DNA from: Streptomyces pyxinicus
Lineage (GTDB): Bacteria > Actinomycetota > Actinomycetes > Streptomycetales > Streptomycetaceae
Direction: 5' to 3'
DNA length: 64,000 nt
Assembly: GCF_024753135.1 (NCBI RefSeq)
Contig: NZ_JANUGP010000025.1
Location: forward strand, 62,001 to 126,000
Numbering within the stretch: position 1 is the stretch's first letter; each line of letters starts with the position of its first letter. The notes beneath the pieces are model-generated. The model saw nothing but the letters and a program-made list of their open reading frames with translations. It made no database searches and was not told where the DNA came from. The translations under genes were made by a program, and so were the position numbers. This document shows positions 27,059 through 35,637 of the stretch, piece after piece.

Positions 27059-27343
27059 CGCTGCTCCCGCCTGCTTCCCGCCCCGACTGCTGACGGCCGG
27101 TCAGATCCAGAGAAGAAGGTAAGCGCAAGCCGGGGGCGCACCCGCGCAACGCGCCCGAGGGCCCGACGGCCCCCGCCGGACCGGCCGCCCTTCATGATCC
27201 ACATGGCAGGGTGGTGGGCCCCGGAAGCCGAGGAACGGGGAAGGGACCCCTGTCCGGTCACAGGACCTTCACGGTGCGCCGAGGGTGCCGGGCGCCGGTC
27301 CGGGCACCCGGGAGACGTTGCCGGCCCGGAGGGGGAACCTCCA

Positions 27344-27493
27344 GTGATCATTGTCGCGGTGCTGCTGCTCCCCGTGCTCAGCGCCCTGCTGTACGGACTC
27401 GACCAGGTCGAGAACCGCTGGGTCGTCCGGCCCCCGGGCGCCCGGCACGCGCGCCCCCGCAGACGCCGTCGCCTCGGGGCGGGCCGTCACTGA
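27344..27493 (+). CDS. Small single-pass membrane protein
   Basis: A 49-residue product starting at GTG 27344, about nine bases after GGAGGGGG. One hydrophobic helix (IIVAVLLLPVLSALLYG) is followed by LDQVENRWVVRP and a very basic tail (RPRRRRRLGAGRH). The pattern of one helix followed by a charged segment and an Arg tail is common among unstudied Streptomyces small proteins. It is upstream of the MgtC-like gene by about 200 bp. MgtC proteins are regulated by small membrane peptides in other bacteria, but nothing here proves a link. Confidence 0.6.
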   Translation: MIIVAVLLLPVLSALLYGLDQVENRWVVRPPGARHARPRRRRRLGAGRH

Positions 27494-27691
27494 CCCGCCG
27501 CCGTCGCCGTCTCCTCCGCAGAGGTCCGCCCAAGGAGGAGGACCTGTCGCAGCGCGCCGGCCCGGCACCTGGGCGAGCGCCTGGACCGCGCCCGTGATTT
27601 CGTCGTGGAGGCACGAGACCGGTGGCGTCACGCCCCCGCCCGCGGGGTAGGCGTCGCGGCGGAGCGACACGGAACCAGGAGTGAGGTGTGC

Positions 27692-28429
27692 ATGACGGGA
27701 GCGGGGCTCGCGGCGCCGTTGTGGGACGTCGGCAACGGGCAGGGACTGCGGCAGCTGGCCGAACTGGGCTTCGCGTTGCTGCTGTCCAGCCTGATCGGCT
27801 GGGAGCGGGCGGCCCAGCAGAAGAGCGCCGGCCTGCGCACGCACACCCTGGTCGGCATCGCGAGCGCGCTGATGATGGAGGTGTCCCAGCACGGCTTCAC
27901 CGCCGTCCTCGGCCTGGAGAACGTCTCCTTCGACCCCTCCCGGGTCGCCGCGCAGATCGTCTCCGGCATCGGGTTCATCGGCGGCGGTCTGATCTTCGTA
28001 CGCCGGGACGCGGTACGGGGCCTGACGACGGCCGCCACCATCTGGCTGACCGCCGCCGTCGGCATGGCCTGCGGAGGAGGGCTGCCGGTCCTCGCGGCAG
28101 CGGCCACCGCGCTGCACTTCCTGGTGGTGCGGGGCTACCCCCGCTTCGCCTCCCGCCTGATCCCCGGGACGGCCGCCGCCACCTTCGAGGCCCGGCTGAC
28201 GTACCGGACGGGCACCGCGCTGCTGCCCCGGCTGCTGGAGACCTGCACCGGGCGCGGCTTCCGGATCGTGCAGCTCAAGGTCGAACGGCTGCCCGGCCGC
28301 ACCGACGACGCGGCCCGCGTGGTGCTCGAACTGGAGGGCACCGACGATCCCACGCGGCTGACGTCCGAACTGTTCCAGGCGGAAGGGGTGCTGGACGTGG
28401 AGATGACGGCGGCGACGGACGACGAGTAG
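27692..28429 (+). CDS. MgtC/SapB-family membrane protein
   Basis: A 245-residue protein starting at ATG 27692 after AGGAGTGAGG. The N-terminal half has about four to five helices and the MgtC core motifs: LLSSLIGWERAAQQKSAGLRTHTLVG, RVAAQIVSGIGFIGGG, FVRRDAVRGLTTAATIWLTAAVGMACG. The C-terminal 90 residues form a soluble ACT-like regulatory domain (RTGTALLPRLLETCTGRGFRI, ARVVLELEGTDDP). MgtC proteins help cells cope with low Mg2+ and inhibit F-ATPase in enteric bacteria; the actinobacterial role is less clear. I looked for a Mg2+ riboswitch in the leader and did not find one. Confidence 0.88.
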   Translation: MTGAGLAAPLWDVGNGQGLRQLAELGFALLLSSLIGWERAAQQKSAGLRTHTLVGIASALMMEVSQHGFTAVLGLENVSFDPSRVAAQIVSGIGFIGGGLIFVRRDAVRGLTTAATIWLTAAVGMACGGGLPVLAAAATALHFLVVRGYPRFASRLIPGTAAATFEARLTYRTGTALLPRLLETCTGRGFRIVQLKVERLPGRTDDAARVVLELEGTDDPTRLTSELFQAEGVLDVEMTAATDDE

Positions 28430-28734
28430 CCGGCCGCCGCCCCGGGGCGCTCGGTCCTCGGCGTTCCGCCGCGTCCACGTCCGGGCGTACGGGAGCCGGT
28501 CCGACACGGTCACCGCCGAGGCCGCCGCAGGCCAGGCGCGTGAACCGGGGCGCCGCCGCGCGCGGACACGGACGTGAGCACGGCGTAGCCGCTCAGGCGA
28601 CCCGCGCGCGAGCCGCGGCCCCGCTCCACGGCGGGCGCGGGACGGTCCGGATGGCGCAGGCGGCCTGACCCGGGCGGAGGACATCCGGCCGCGCCTGCGC
28701 ACGGTGCCCCGGACACCCGTCAGCATGCCGTCTC
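28430..28734. other. Intergenic region upstream of the hyp operon
   Basis: 305 bp separating the MgtC-like gene from the hydrogenase maturation operon. I see no gene, and no clear hairpin terminator or promoter element stands out. The promoter for the following operon must lie here. Confidence 0.4.
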
Positions 28735-29361
28735 GTGGACATCCAGCCCGACCGACTTCCCCGCCCCGGCGCCGCACCCGCCAGCGACCGCCTGCTGGTG
28801 GCCGGTGTCGGCAACATCTTCCTCGGCGACGACGCGTTCGGGCCCGAGGTGATCCGCGCCCTCGCCGAGCGCCCGCTGCCGCCCGGCGTCCGCGTGCGCG
28901 ACTACGGCATCCGGGGCATGGACCTCGCCTACGACCTGCTGGCCGGCTGTGCCACCGCCGTGCTGGTCGACGCGGCCGAACGCGGCCACGCCCCCGGCAC
29001 CCTCACCCTCATCGAGGCCGAACCCCCGCAGGGCACCGTCGCACCCGAGGCCCACGGCATGGACCCGGCGAAGGTGCTGGCGCTGGCCACCCACCTGGGC
29101 GACGAGCCACTGCCCCGGGTCCTGGTCCTCGCCTGCGAACCCGAGCTGCTGCCGAGCGGCGACGCGGACGTCCTGCCCGACCTGAGCACACCCGTTCGGG
29201 ACGCCGTCGGCCGGGCCGTCGACGCCCTGCACCGGCTCGTGCCCGCGCTGCTCGCCGACCCCGCCGGGCCCGTGCCCGCGTTGGGCCGCCCGAGGGAATC
29301 CGGCCCCGCGCACCCGGCTGCGCTGCACGCCGGCGCGCCCGGCGCGGCCGAAGATCGGTGA
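28735..29361 (+). CDS. Hydrogenase maturation protease
   Basis: A 208-residue cytoplasmic endopeptidase of the HyaD/HybD/HycI family that removes the C-terminal peptide of the [NiFe]-hydrogenase large subunit after nickel insertion. The motif GVGNIFLGDDAFGPEV (from residue 22) carries the first nickel-sensing acidic residue, and VLVDAAERG the second. The His expected later may be in ALATHLGDE. The C-terminal 35 residues are Pro/Ala/His-rich and probably disordered. GTG 28735 has a poor ribosome site, so the start is provisional. It heads the + strand maturation operon and its substrate is surely the large subunit encoded at 37017-38798. Confidence 0.9.
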   Translation: MDIQPDRLPRPGAAPASDRLLVAGVGNIFLGDDAFGPEVIRALAERPLPPGVRVRDYGIRGMDLAYDLLAGCATAVLVDAAERGHAPGTLTLIEAEPPQGTVAPEAHGMDPAKVLALATHLGDEPLPRVLVLACEPELLPSGDADVLPDLSTPVRDAVGRAVDALHRLVPALLADPAGPVPALGRPRESGPAHPAALHAGAPGAAEDR

Positions 29362-29422
29362 GTCCCCGGAGCCGCACCGGACCCGAACCGGGCTCCACCG
29401 AACCATCCGAGGAGCAGCCCCC

Positions 29423-30181
29423 ATGTGCCGGTCCGATGTCCGACAGGCCGTCCTGGCGAAGAACGACGACCTCGCCGCCACCCTGCGCGACGACCTCGCC
29501 CGGCAGGGCGTCACCGTGGTCAACCTGCTGTCCAGCCCGGGCAGCGGCAAGACCGAACTCCTCGGCCGGGTCCTGGCCCGCGCGGTGGAGCGCGAGGTGC
29601 CGGTCGCCGCGCTGACCGCCGACCTCGCCACCGAGAACGACGCCGTGCGGCTGGCCCGCTCCGGCGCCCCCGTCCAGCAGGTGCTCACCGACGGGCTCTG
29701 CCACCTGGAGGCCCGCCAGGTCCGTGCCCGCCTGGAGGGCTGGCTGCCGGCGGAGACCTCGGTGCTCTTCGTGGAGAACGTCGGCAACCTGGTCTGCCCG
29801 GCCTCCTACGACCTCGGCGAGACCCTGCGGATCGTGCTGATGGCCGTCACCGAGGGCGAGGACAAACCGCTGAAGTACCCCACCGCCTTCGGCTCCGCCC
29901 ACCTCGTCGTCATCACCAAGACCGACCTCGCCGAGCCCGCCGGCTTCGACGAGGACGCCTTCCTGGCCAACGTGCGGCGGGTCAACCCGGGCGTGGAGGT
30001 CGTACGGTCCTGCGCCCGCACCGGCGACGGCGTCGACACCCTCCTGGAGCGCGCCCTCGCCGCCCGCGACGGCGCCCCGGCGCACCGGCCGCCCCTCGCC
30101 CCGCACCCGCACGGCCACCATCACCACGAGCACGAGGACCGTCATCACGAGCACGAGCACGAGTCCGCGCCCGTCGTATGA
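29423..30181 (+). CDS. hypB: Hydrogenase nickel-incorporation GTPase HypB
   Basis: A 252-residue SIMIBI GTPase that delivers Ni2+ to hydrogenase with HypA. The start is ATG 29423 after GAGGAG. The P-loop is LLSSPGSGKTELL, and the metal/dimer region carries CHLEA and NLVCPASYDLGE. The G4 element is VVITKTDLAEP. The His-rich metal store, usually near the N-terminus, is here at the C-terminus (HPHGHHHHEHEDRHHEHEHE). The N-terminal CxxCGC motif of E. coli HypB is missing. Its stop overlaps the hypF start (ATGA). Confidence 0.96.
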   Translation: MCRSDVRQAVLAKNDDLAATLRDDLARQGVTVVNLLSSPGSGKTELLGRVLARAVEREVPVAALTADLATENDAVRLARSGAPVQQVLTDGLCHLEARQVRARLEGWLPAETSVLFVENVGNLVCPASYDLGETLRIVLMAVTEGEDKPLKYPTAFGSAHLVVITKTDLAEPAGFDEDAFLANVRRVNPGVEVVRSCARTGDGVDTLLERALAARDGAPAHRPPLAPHPHGHHHHEHEDRHHEHEHESAPVV

Positions 30182-32526
30182 CCACCCCCGCCCCCGCCCC
30201 CGGCCCCGTGCGGCGCCGGCTCACCGTGCGCGGCACCGTGCAGGGTGTCGGCTTCCGCCCGCACGTGCACCGGCTGGCCGCCGGGCGGCTGCTGGCCGGG
30301 TTCGTCGGCAACACCGGGGACGGCGTCGTCATCGAGGTGGAGGGGCCGGCGGCGGAGGTGGCCGGTTTCTGCGACCGGCTCGCCCGCGAGACGCCGCCGC
30401 TCGCCGCCGTCACCGGCATCGTCGGCGAGGACCTGCCCGCCACCGGCGACACCGGCCCCTTCACCATCCGGCCCAGCGAGCGCGCCACCGGCCGCACCCA
30501 GCTGCCGCCCGACACCGCGACCTGCGCCGACTGCCTGCGCGAGCTGTCCGACCCGGCCGACCGCCGGTACCGGCACCCCTTCGTCACCTGCACCCACTGC
30601 GGCCCCCGCTTCACCATCGCCACCGGCATGCCGTACGACCGCGCGGCCACGACCATGGCCGGCTTCCCGATGTGCCCCGCCTGCGCCCGGGAGTACGGCG
30701 ATCCGGCCGACCGGCGCTTCCACGCCCAGCCCGTCGCCTGCCCCGACTGCGGCCCCCGCCTCACCCTGGTCCCGGCCGCCGGCCTCGGTGTCCGCCCGGC
30801 CCGGGACGCCGAAGCGCTCGCGACCGCCCGCGCCCTGCTCGCGGCCGGGCGGATCGTCGCGGTCAAGGGCGTCGGCGGCTACCACCTGGCCTGCGACGCC
30901 ACCGACCCCCGGGCCGTCGCCGCGCTGCGCGCCCGCAAGGAACGCGGCGGCAAGGCCTTCGCGGTGATGTGCGCCGACCTCGCCACGGCCGAACGGCTCG
31001 CGGACCCCACCGACGCCGAACGCGACGCCCTCACCGCCGCCCGCCGCCCGATCGTCCTGCTGCGCCGCCGGCCGGCCCCCGGTATCGCCCTCGCCGACCA
31101 GGTCTGCCCGGGCAGCCCGCACGTCGGCGTCATGCTGCCCTACACCCCCGTGCACACCCTGCTTTTCGGACTGCTCGGCGACCCGCCAGGACCCCAGGTC
31201 CTGGTCATGACCAGCGGCAACCGCTCCGGTGAGCCCATCGTCACCGACGACGCCGACGCGCTCACCCGGCTGGCCGGCCTCGCCGACGCCTGGCTGAGCC
31301 ACGACCGGCCCATCGCCTCCCCCTGCGACGACTCCCTGCTCCGGGTCCGTCCCGACGGCACCGCACAGGTGCTGCGCCGCTCGCGCGGGTACGTCCCGCG
31401 TCCGCTGCGGCTGCCGGTGCCGGTCCGGCCCACGCTCGCGGTCGGCGGGGACCTCAAGAACGTGCCCTGTCTGGGCGAGGGCGACCTGGCCTGGTTCGGG
31501 CCGCACATCGGGGACATGGGCGAGCTTGCCACCCTGGAGGCCGCGCGGCGCGCCGAGACGCACCTCACCCGCCTGAGCGGCGTCACCCCCGCGTTGGTCG
31601 CCGCCGACCGGCACCCCGGCTACCACTCGACCGCCCTCGCCCGCCGGCGCGCCGAAGACCTCCCGCTGCGGCTGGTCCAGCACCACCACGCCCACATCGC
31701 CGCCGCGATGGCCGAACACGGCCTCGACGGCCGCACCCCGGTGATCGGTGTCGCCTTCGACGGCACCGGGTACGGCGACGACGGCACGGTGTGGGGCGGC
31801 GAGATCCTCCTCGCCGACTACACCGGCCACCGGCGCTTCGCCCGGCTGAGCCCCGCCCCGCTGCCCGGCGGCGACGCGGGCGTGGCCAACCCCTGCCGGC
31901 TGGCACTGGCCCGGCTCTGGGCGGCGGGCCTGCCGTGGGACCCGGACCTGCCCAGCACCGCCGCCTGCTCGGACGTCGAACGCGCCGTACTGCGACGGCA
32001 GTTGGAGCGTCAGGTGGCCTGCGCCCCGACCTCCAGCGCCGGACGCCTCTTCGACGCGGTGGCCTCGCTGCTCGGCCTCTGCCACCGCGCGGCGTACGAG
32101 GCGCAGGCGGCGCTGGAACTGGAGGCGGCGGCGGCCGAGGGGTGGCACGCGGACAGCGGGGCGCACCCCTTCGGGATCAGCGAGGGGCACGGGGTGCCGT
32201 GGGAGTTCACGCCGCCGTTGGCCGCCCTGCTGGCCGACCTGCGCCGGGGCACCCCGGCCCCGGTGCTCGCCGCCCGCTTCCACCGGGGGCTCGCCCGCGC
32301 CGTCGCCGGGATCTGCCGGCGGGCCCGGACGGCCACCGGTCTCACCACCGTCGCCCTCACCGGGGGCGTCTTCGCCAACGCCCTGCTGGAGGAGGAGGCC
32401 ACCGCCCTGCTCGCCGGCGACGGCTTCACGGTGCTGCGGCACCGGGAGGTGCCGCCCAACGACGGCGGCCTGGCGCTCGGCCAGCTGATGGTCGCGGGAT
32501 CAGCAACCCACCGAGAGACGGAGTGA
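30178..32526 (+). CDS. hypF: Carbamoyltransferase HypF
   Basis: A 782-residue enzyme that turns carbamoyl phosphate into the thiocarboxamide on HypE, the source of the active-site cyanides. The domains run in order. An acylphosphatase-like domain (TVRGTVQGVGFRPHVHRLA, residues about 14-100) comes first. Two zinc-finger pairs follow (CADCLREL/CTHCGPRF and CPACAREY/CPDCGPR). Next is a YrdC-like domain (AVKGVGGYHLACDAT, RPIVLLRRRP, MTSGNRSGEPI), and then the Kae1-like carbamoyltransferase domain (LAVGGDLKNVPCL, VQHHHAHIAAAMAEHG, GVAFDGTGYGDDG, LTGGVFANALLEE). The start ATG 30178 overlaps the hypB stop. Confidence 0.96.
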   Translation: MTTPAPAPGPVRRRLTVRGTVQGVGFRPHVHRLAAGRLLAGFVGNTGDGVVIEVEGPAAEVAGFCDRLARETPPLAAVTGIVGEDLPATGDTGPFTIRPSERATGRTQLPPDTATCADCLRELSDPADRRYRHPFVTCTHCGPRFTIATGMPYDRAATTMAGFPMCPACAREYGDPADRRFHAQPVACPDCGPRLTLVPAAGLGVRPARDAEALATARALLAAGRIVAVKGVGGYHLACDATDPRAVAALRARKERGGKAFAVMCADLATAERLADPTDAERDALTAARRPIVLLRRRPAPGIALADQVCPGSPHVGVMLPYTPVHTLLFGLLGDPPGPQVLVMTSGNRSGEPIVTDDADALTRLAGLADAWLSHDRPIASPCDDSLLRVRPDGTAQVLRRSRGYVPRPLRLPVPVRPTLAVGGDLKNVPCLGEGDLAWFGPHIGDMGELATLEAARRAETHLTRLSGVTPALVAADRHPGYHSTALARRRAEDLPLRLVQHHHAHIAAAMAEHGLDGRTPVIGVAFDGTGYGDDGTVWGGEILLADYTGHRRFARLSPAPLPGGDAGVANPCRLALARLWAAGLPWDPDLPSTAACSDVERAVLRRQLERQVACAPTSSAGRLFDAVASLLGLCHRAAYEAQAALELEAAAAEGWHADSGAHPFGISEGHGVPWEFTPPLAALLADLRRGTPAPVLAARFHRGLARAVAGICRRARTATGLTTVALTGGVFANALLEEEATALLAGDGFTVLRHREVPPNDGGLALGQLMVAGSATHRETE

Positions 32527-32529
32527 CCC

Positions 32530-32820
32530 ATGTGTCTGGCAGTGCCCGGCAAGGTCGTGTCCATCGACCACAGCGCCGACCCCCTGACCGGGCTGATCGA
32601 CTTCGGCGGGGTGAGCAAACAGGCGTGTCTTGAGTACCTGCCCGACGTCAAGGTGGGGGAGTACGTGATCGTGCACGTCGGCTTCGCCCTCCAGCGCCTG
32701 GACGAGGAGTCGGCCCGTGCCTCCCTGGAACTGTTCGAGCAACTTGGCCTGCTGGAAGAGGAGTTCGGGGACGCCTGGCAGCAGGCGGCCCGGCAGGAGA
32801 GCGGGAGTGAGGCACCGTGA
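32530..32820 (+). CDS. hypC: Hydrogenase assembly chaperone HypC
   Basis: A 96-residue chaperone that carries the Fe(CN)2CO group with HypD and docks on the immature large subunit. MCLAVPGKV at the N-terminus holds the essential Cys2. GLIDFGGVSKQACLEYLPDVKVGEYVIVHVGFALQRLDEE is the OB-fold core of the family. Three bases separate it from hypF, and its last codons overlap the hypD GTG. Confidence 0.96.
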   Translation: MCLAVPGKVVSIDHSADPLTGLIDFGGVSKQACLEYLPDVKVGEYVIVHVGFALQRLDEESARASLELFEQLGLLEEEFGDAWQQAARQESGSEAP

Positions 32821-33959
32821 AGTACCTCGACGAGTTCAACGACCCGGCCCTCGCCCGCCGGCTGCTGGACGAGATCCGCGCCACGGTCACCCGGCCCTGG
32901 GCCCTGATGGAGGTGTGCGGCGGCCAGACCCACTCCATCATCCGGCACGGCATCGACCAACTCCTGCCCGAAGAGGTGGAGTTGATCCACGGGCCCGGCT
33001 GCCCGGTGTGCGTCACTCCGCTCGACGTCATCGACCAGGCCCTGGAGATCGCCGCCCGGCCCGGTGTGATCTTCTGCTCCTTCGGTGACATGCTGCGGGT
33101 GCCCGGCACCGGCCGGGACCTGTTCCGGGTCAAGGGCGAGGGCGGTGACGTCCGCGTCGTGTACTCGCCGATGGACGCCCTGGACCTCGCCCGCAGGCAT
33201 CCGGACCGGCAGGTGGTGTTCTTCGCCATCGGCTTCGAGACCACCGCCCCCGCCAACGCCATGGCCGTCCACCAGGCCCGCCGGCTCGGCCTGGACAACT
33301 TCAGCCTGCTGGTCTCCCACGTCCGGGTCCCCCCGGCCGTCGAGGCCATCATGACCGCCCCCGAGTGCCGGGTGCAGGGCTTCCTCGCCGCCGGTCACGT
33401 GTGCAGCGTGATGGGCACCGCCGAATACCCGGAACTGGCCGAGCGGCACCGGGTGCCGATCGTCGTGACCGGCTTCGAACCGCTGGACATCCTCGAAGGC
33501 ATCCGCCGCGCCGTCCGCCAGCTGGAACGCGGCGAGCACCGGCTGGAGAACGCCTACGCGCGCGCCGTACGCGACGAGGGCAATCCGGCGGCCCTCCGGA
33601 TGATCGAGGAGGTCTTCGAGGTCACCGACCGCAACTGGCGCGGCATCGGCCCCATCCCGGGCAGCGGCTGGCGGCTCACCGAGGCCTACCGCGCGCACGA
33701 CGCCGGGCACCGCTTCGACGTCACCGGCATCCGCACCGAGGAACCCGCCGCGTGCCGGGCCGGCGAGGTCCTCCAGGGCCTGATCAAGCCGACCGAGTGC
33801 GAGGCGTTCGGCACCGCCTGCACCCCGCGCACCCCGCTCGGCGCCACCATGGTCTCCAGCGAGGGCGCCTGCGCCGCCTACTACCTGTACCGCCGGATGA
33901 ACAACCCGGCCCCGCAGGGATCCCGCATCCCGCAGGAGGAGATGAACCCCGTTGGCTGA
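32817..33959 (+). CDS. hypD: Hydrogenase assembly iron-sulfur protein HypD
   Basis: A 380-residue [4Fe-4S] scaffold on which the Fe(CN)2CO moiety is built. The start is GTG 32817, overlapping the hypC stop. Signature motifs: EVCGGQTHSI, IHGPGCPVCVTP, FCSFGDMLRVPG, FFAIGFETTAPANA, and the cluster cysteines in the C-terminal part (AACRAGEVLQGL, CEAFGTACTPRTPLG, GACAAYY). The length is normal for the family. It is in the tightly packed hypB-F-C-D-E operon. Confidence 0.96.
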   Translation: MKYLDEFNDPALARRLLDEIRATVTRPWALMEVCGGQTHSIIRHGIDQLLPEEVELIHGPGCPVCVTPLDVIDQALEIAARPGVIFCSFGDMLRVPGTGRDLFRVKGEGGDVRVVYSPMDALDLARRHPDRQVVFFAIGFETTAPANAMAVHQARRLGLDNFSLLVSHVRVPPAVEAIMTAPECRVQGFLAAGHVCSVMGTAEYPELAERHRVPIVVTGFEPLDILEGIRRAVRQLERGEHRLENAYARAVRDEGNPAALRMIEEVFEVTDRNWRGIGPIPGSGWRLTEAYRAHDAGHRFDVTGIRTEEPAACRAGEVLQGLIKPTECEAFGTACTPRTPLGATMVSSEGACAAYYLYRRMNNPAPQGSRIPQEEMNPVG

Positions 33960-35034
33960 CCTCGCCACCGACGTCCGAGAGACCGCCGTCGACCCCGCGA
34001 ACCGGACCTGCCCCGCCCCCCTGCGCGACCAGCCCGTGGTCGTCATGGGCCACGGGGGCGGCGGCGCCCTGTCCGCCGAACTGATCGAGCAGGTCTTCAC
34101 CCCCGCCTACGGCAACCCCACCCTCGCCGCGCTCGCCGACTCCGCCGTCCTGGAACTGGGCGGGGCGCGGCTGGCCTTCTCCACCGACTCCTACGTCGTA
34201 CGGCCGCTGTTCTTCCCCGGCGGCAGCCTCGGCGACCTCGCCGTCAACGGCACCGTCAACGACCTCGCCATGAGCGGCGCCAGCCCCGCCTACCTCTCCA
34301 CCGCGTTCATCCTGGAGGAGGGCGTGCCGCTGGACACCGTGGAGCGGGTCGCCCGGGCCGTCGGCGCGGCGGCAAGGGAGGCGGAGGTCACCGTCGCCAC
34401 CGGGGACACCAAGGTCGTGGAGTCCGGGCACGGCGACGGCGTCTACGTCACCACCGCCGGCGTCGGCCTGGTGCCCGAGGGCGTCGACATCCGCCCGCAG
34501 CGCGCCCGGCCCGGCGACGCCGTCCTGGTCAGCGGGCCGATCGGCCTGCACGGCGTGGCGATCATGAGCGTGCGCGAGGGCCTGGAGTTCGGGACCGAGA
34601 TCGCCTCCGACACCGCGCCCCTCGCCGGTCTCGTCGCGGCCATGCTCGCGGTCACCCGGGACATCCATGTGCTGCGCGACCCCACCCGGGGCGGCCTCGG
34701 CGCCTCGCTCAACGAGATCGCCCGCGCCTCCGGCACCGGCGTCCGGCTGCGCGAGCGCGCCATCCCGGTCCCCGAGGACGTCGCGAACGCCTGCGGCTTC
34801 CTCGGCCTGGACCCGCTGTACGTGGCCAACGAGGGCCGGCTGGTCGCCTTCGTGCCCCCGGAGCACGCCGAGGCCGTCCTCGCGGCCATGCGCGCCCATC
34901 CGCAGGGGGCGGGCGCCGCGCTCATCGGGGAGTGCGTGGCCGAGCATCCGGGCATGGTCGTCGTCGCCACCGGGCTCGGCGGCAGCCGCGTCCTCGACCT
35001 GCCGCTCGGCGAGCAACTGCCCCGCATCTGCTGA
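33952..35034 (+). CDS. hypE: Hydrogenase cyanide-ligand protein HypE
   Basis: A 360-residue PurM-like ATPase that dehydrates the carbamoylated C-terminal Cys to thiocyanate. The chain ends LPRIC, with the required terminal cysteine at residue 360. ATP-binding blocks are VVMGHGGGGALSAELI, FSTDSYVVRPLFFPGG, LAVNGTVNDLAMSGA, VATGDTKVVE and DPTRGGLGASLNEIA. The best start is TTG 33952, which overlaps the hypD stop by eight bases and follows AGGAGGAG by about ten. A TTG start is uncommon, and no ATG or GTG is available before the conserved domain. Confidence 0.95.
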   Translation: MADLATDVRETAVDPANRTCPAPLRDQPVVVMGHGGGGALSAELIEQVFTPAYGNPTLAALADSAVLELGGARLAFSTDSYVVRPLFFPGGSLGDLAVNGTVNDLAMSGASPAYLSTAFILEEGVPLDTVERVARAVGAAAREAEVTVATGDTKVVESGHGDGVYVTTAGVGLVPEGVDIRPQRARPGDAVLVSGPIGLHGVAIMSVREGLEFGTEIASDTAPLAGLVAAMLAVTRDIHVLRDPTRGGLGASLNEIARASGTGVRLRERAIPVPEDVANACGFLGLDPLYVANEGRLVAFVPPEHAEAVLAAMRAHPQGAGAALIGECVAEHPGMVVVATGLGGSRVLDLPLGEQLPRIC

Positions 35035-35046
35035 ACCTCCCCGCCC

Positions 35047-35075
35047 CCCGGCCCCGCCGTCAGGTCGGGGCCGGG
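35047..35075. terminator. Bidirectional terminator between hypE and hypA
   Basis: CCCGGCCCCG (35047-35056) pairs with CGGGGCCGGG (35066-35075) around a nine-base loop. It lies where the two convergent hydrogenase operons meet, and it includes the last codons of hypA. Confidence 0.65.
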
Positions 35076-35416
35076 ACGGGCTCCACGCCGGTGATCTCCA
35101 ACTCCCGTCCGCTGCGCAGCTCCCGCGAGGGACGGTCGCACGCCGGGCACCAGAAGAACGGCGGCATGCCGACCGCGAACTCCTCGGCACACCCGCCGCA
35201 CCAGGCCAGCGCGGGGACCTGCTCCACCACCAGGCTCGCCCCGGACAGCGCCGTACCCTCCCGCGCCACCTCGAACGCGAAGTGCAGGGCGTCCGGGACG
35301 ACACCGGCCAGCTCGCCCACCCGGACGGTCACCGACGACACGCCGTCCGCGCCGTCCGTGCGGGCGATCTCCTCGGCCTGTTCCACGATCGCGGTCGCGA
35401 TCGACAGCTCGTGCAC
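35060..35416 (-). CDS. hypA: Hydrogenase nickel chaperone HypA
   Basis: A 118-residue metallochaperone that hands nickel to HypB and the large subunit. The start codon is GTG (35416), giving MHELSIATAIVEQAEE with the nickel-binding His2. The zinc domain is CGGCAEEF and CPACDRPSRE (two CxxC pairs). There is no ribosome site; the gene starts eight bases after the preceding stop, so coupling is likely. It is the last gene of the minus-strand structural operon, apart from its hyp partners on the other strand. Confidence 0.93.
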   Translation of the reverse strand: MHELSIATAIVEQAEEIARTDGADGVSSVTVRVGELAGVVPDALHFAFEVAREGTALSGASLVVEQVPALAWCGGCAEEFAVGMPPFFWCPACDRPSRELRSGRELEITGVEPVPAPT

Positions 35417-35424
35417 GGCGCGGC

Positions 35425-35637
35425 TCAGGGGTAGCGGCGGTTGGCACGGGGCCCACCGGTCATCCGGTAGATCCGCAACTCCCGTACCACCCCGGGCAGT
35501 TCCTTCATGACCAGGGCCAGGGCCAGACCGCCGGCCAGGGCGGCCTGGGCGATCAGCACCTGCCGCCCGGACACCACCGACCTCGTCGTCCCGGCTCCGC
35601 GCCGGCGCTTGTTCCGGTTCACTTCGCGCCCTCTCAT
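35425..35637 (-). CDS. Small membrane protein in the hydrogenase operon (DUF6893-like)
   Basis: A 70-residue product starting at ATG 35637 inside the preceding stop (ATGA). GTG 35622, with AGAGGG upstream, is an alternative giving 65 residues. A very basic N-terminus (NRNKRRRGAG) precedes one hydrophobic helix (VLIAQAALAGGLALALVM). The tail KELPGVVRELRIYRMTGGP resembles the xLPxxxRxxRIxxM tail of small Streptomyces proteins grouped as DUF6893. Its function is unknown. Position and coupling place it with the hydrogenase. Confidence 0.65.
   Translation of the reverse strand: MRGREVNRNKRRRGAGTTRSVVSGRQVLIAQAALAGGLALALVMKELPGVVRELRIYRMTGGPRANRRYP

Noticed and set aside
27493..27692. Mg2+ riboswitch (M-box) upstream of the MgtC-like gene
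   Set aside because: I could not match the conserved M-box blocks or its paired elements in this leader.
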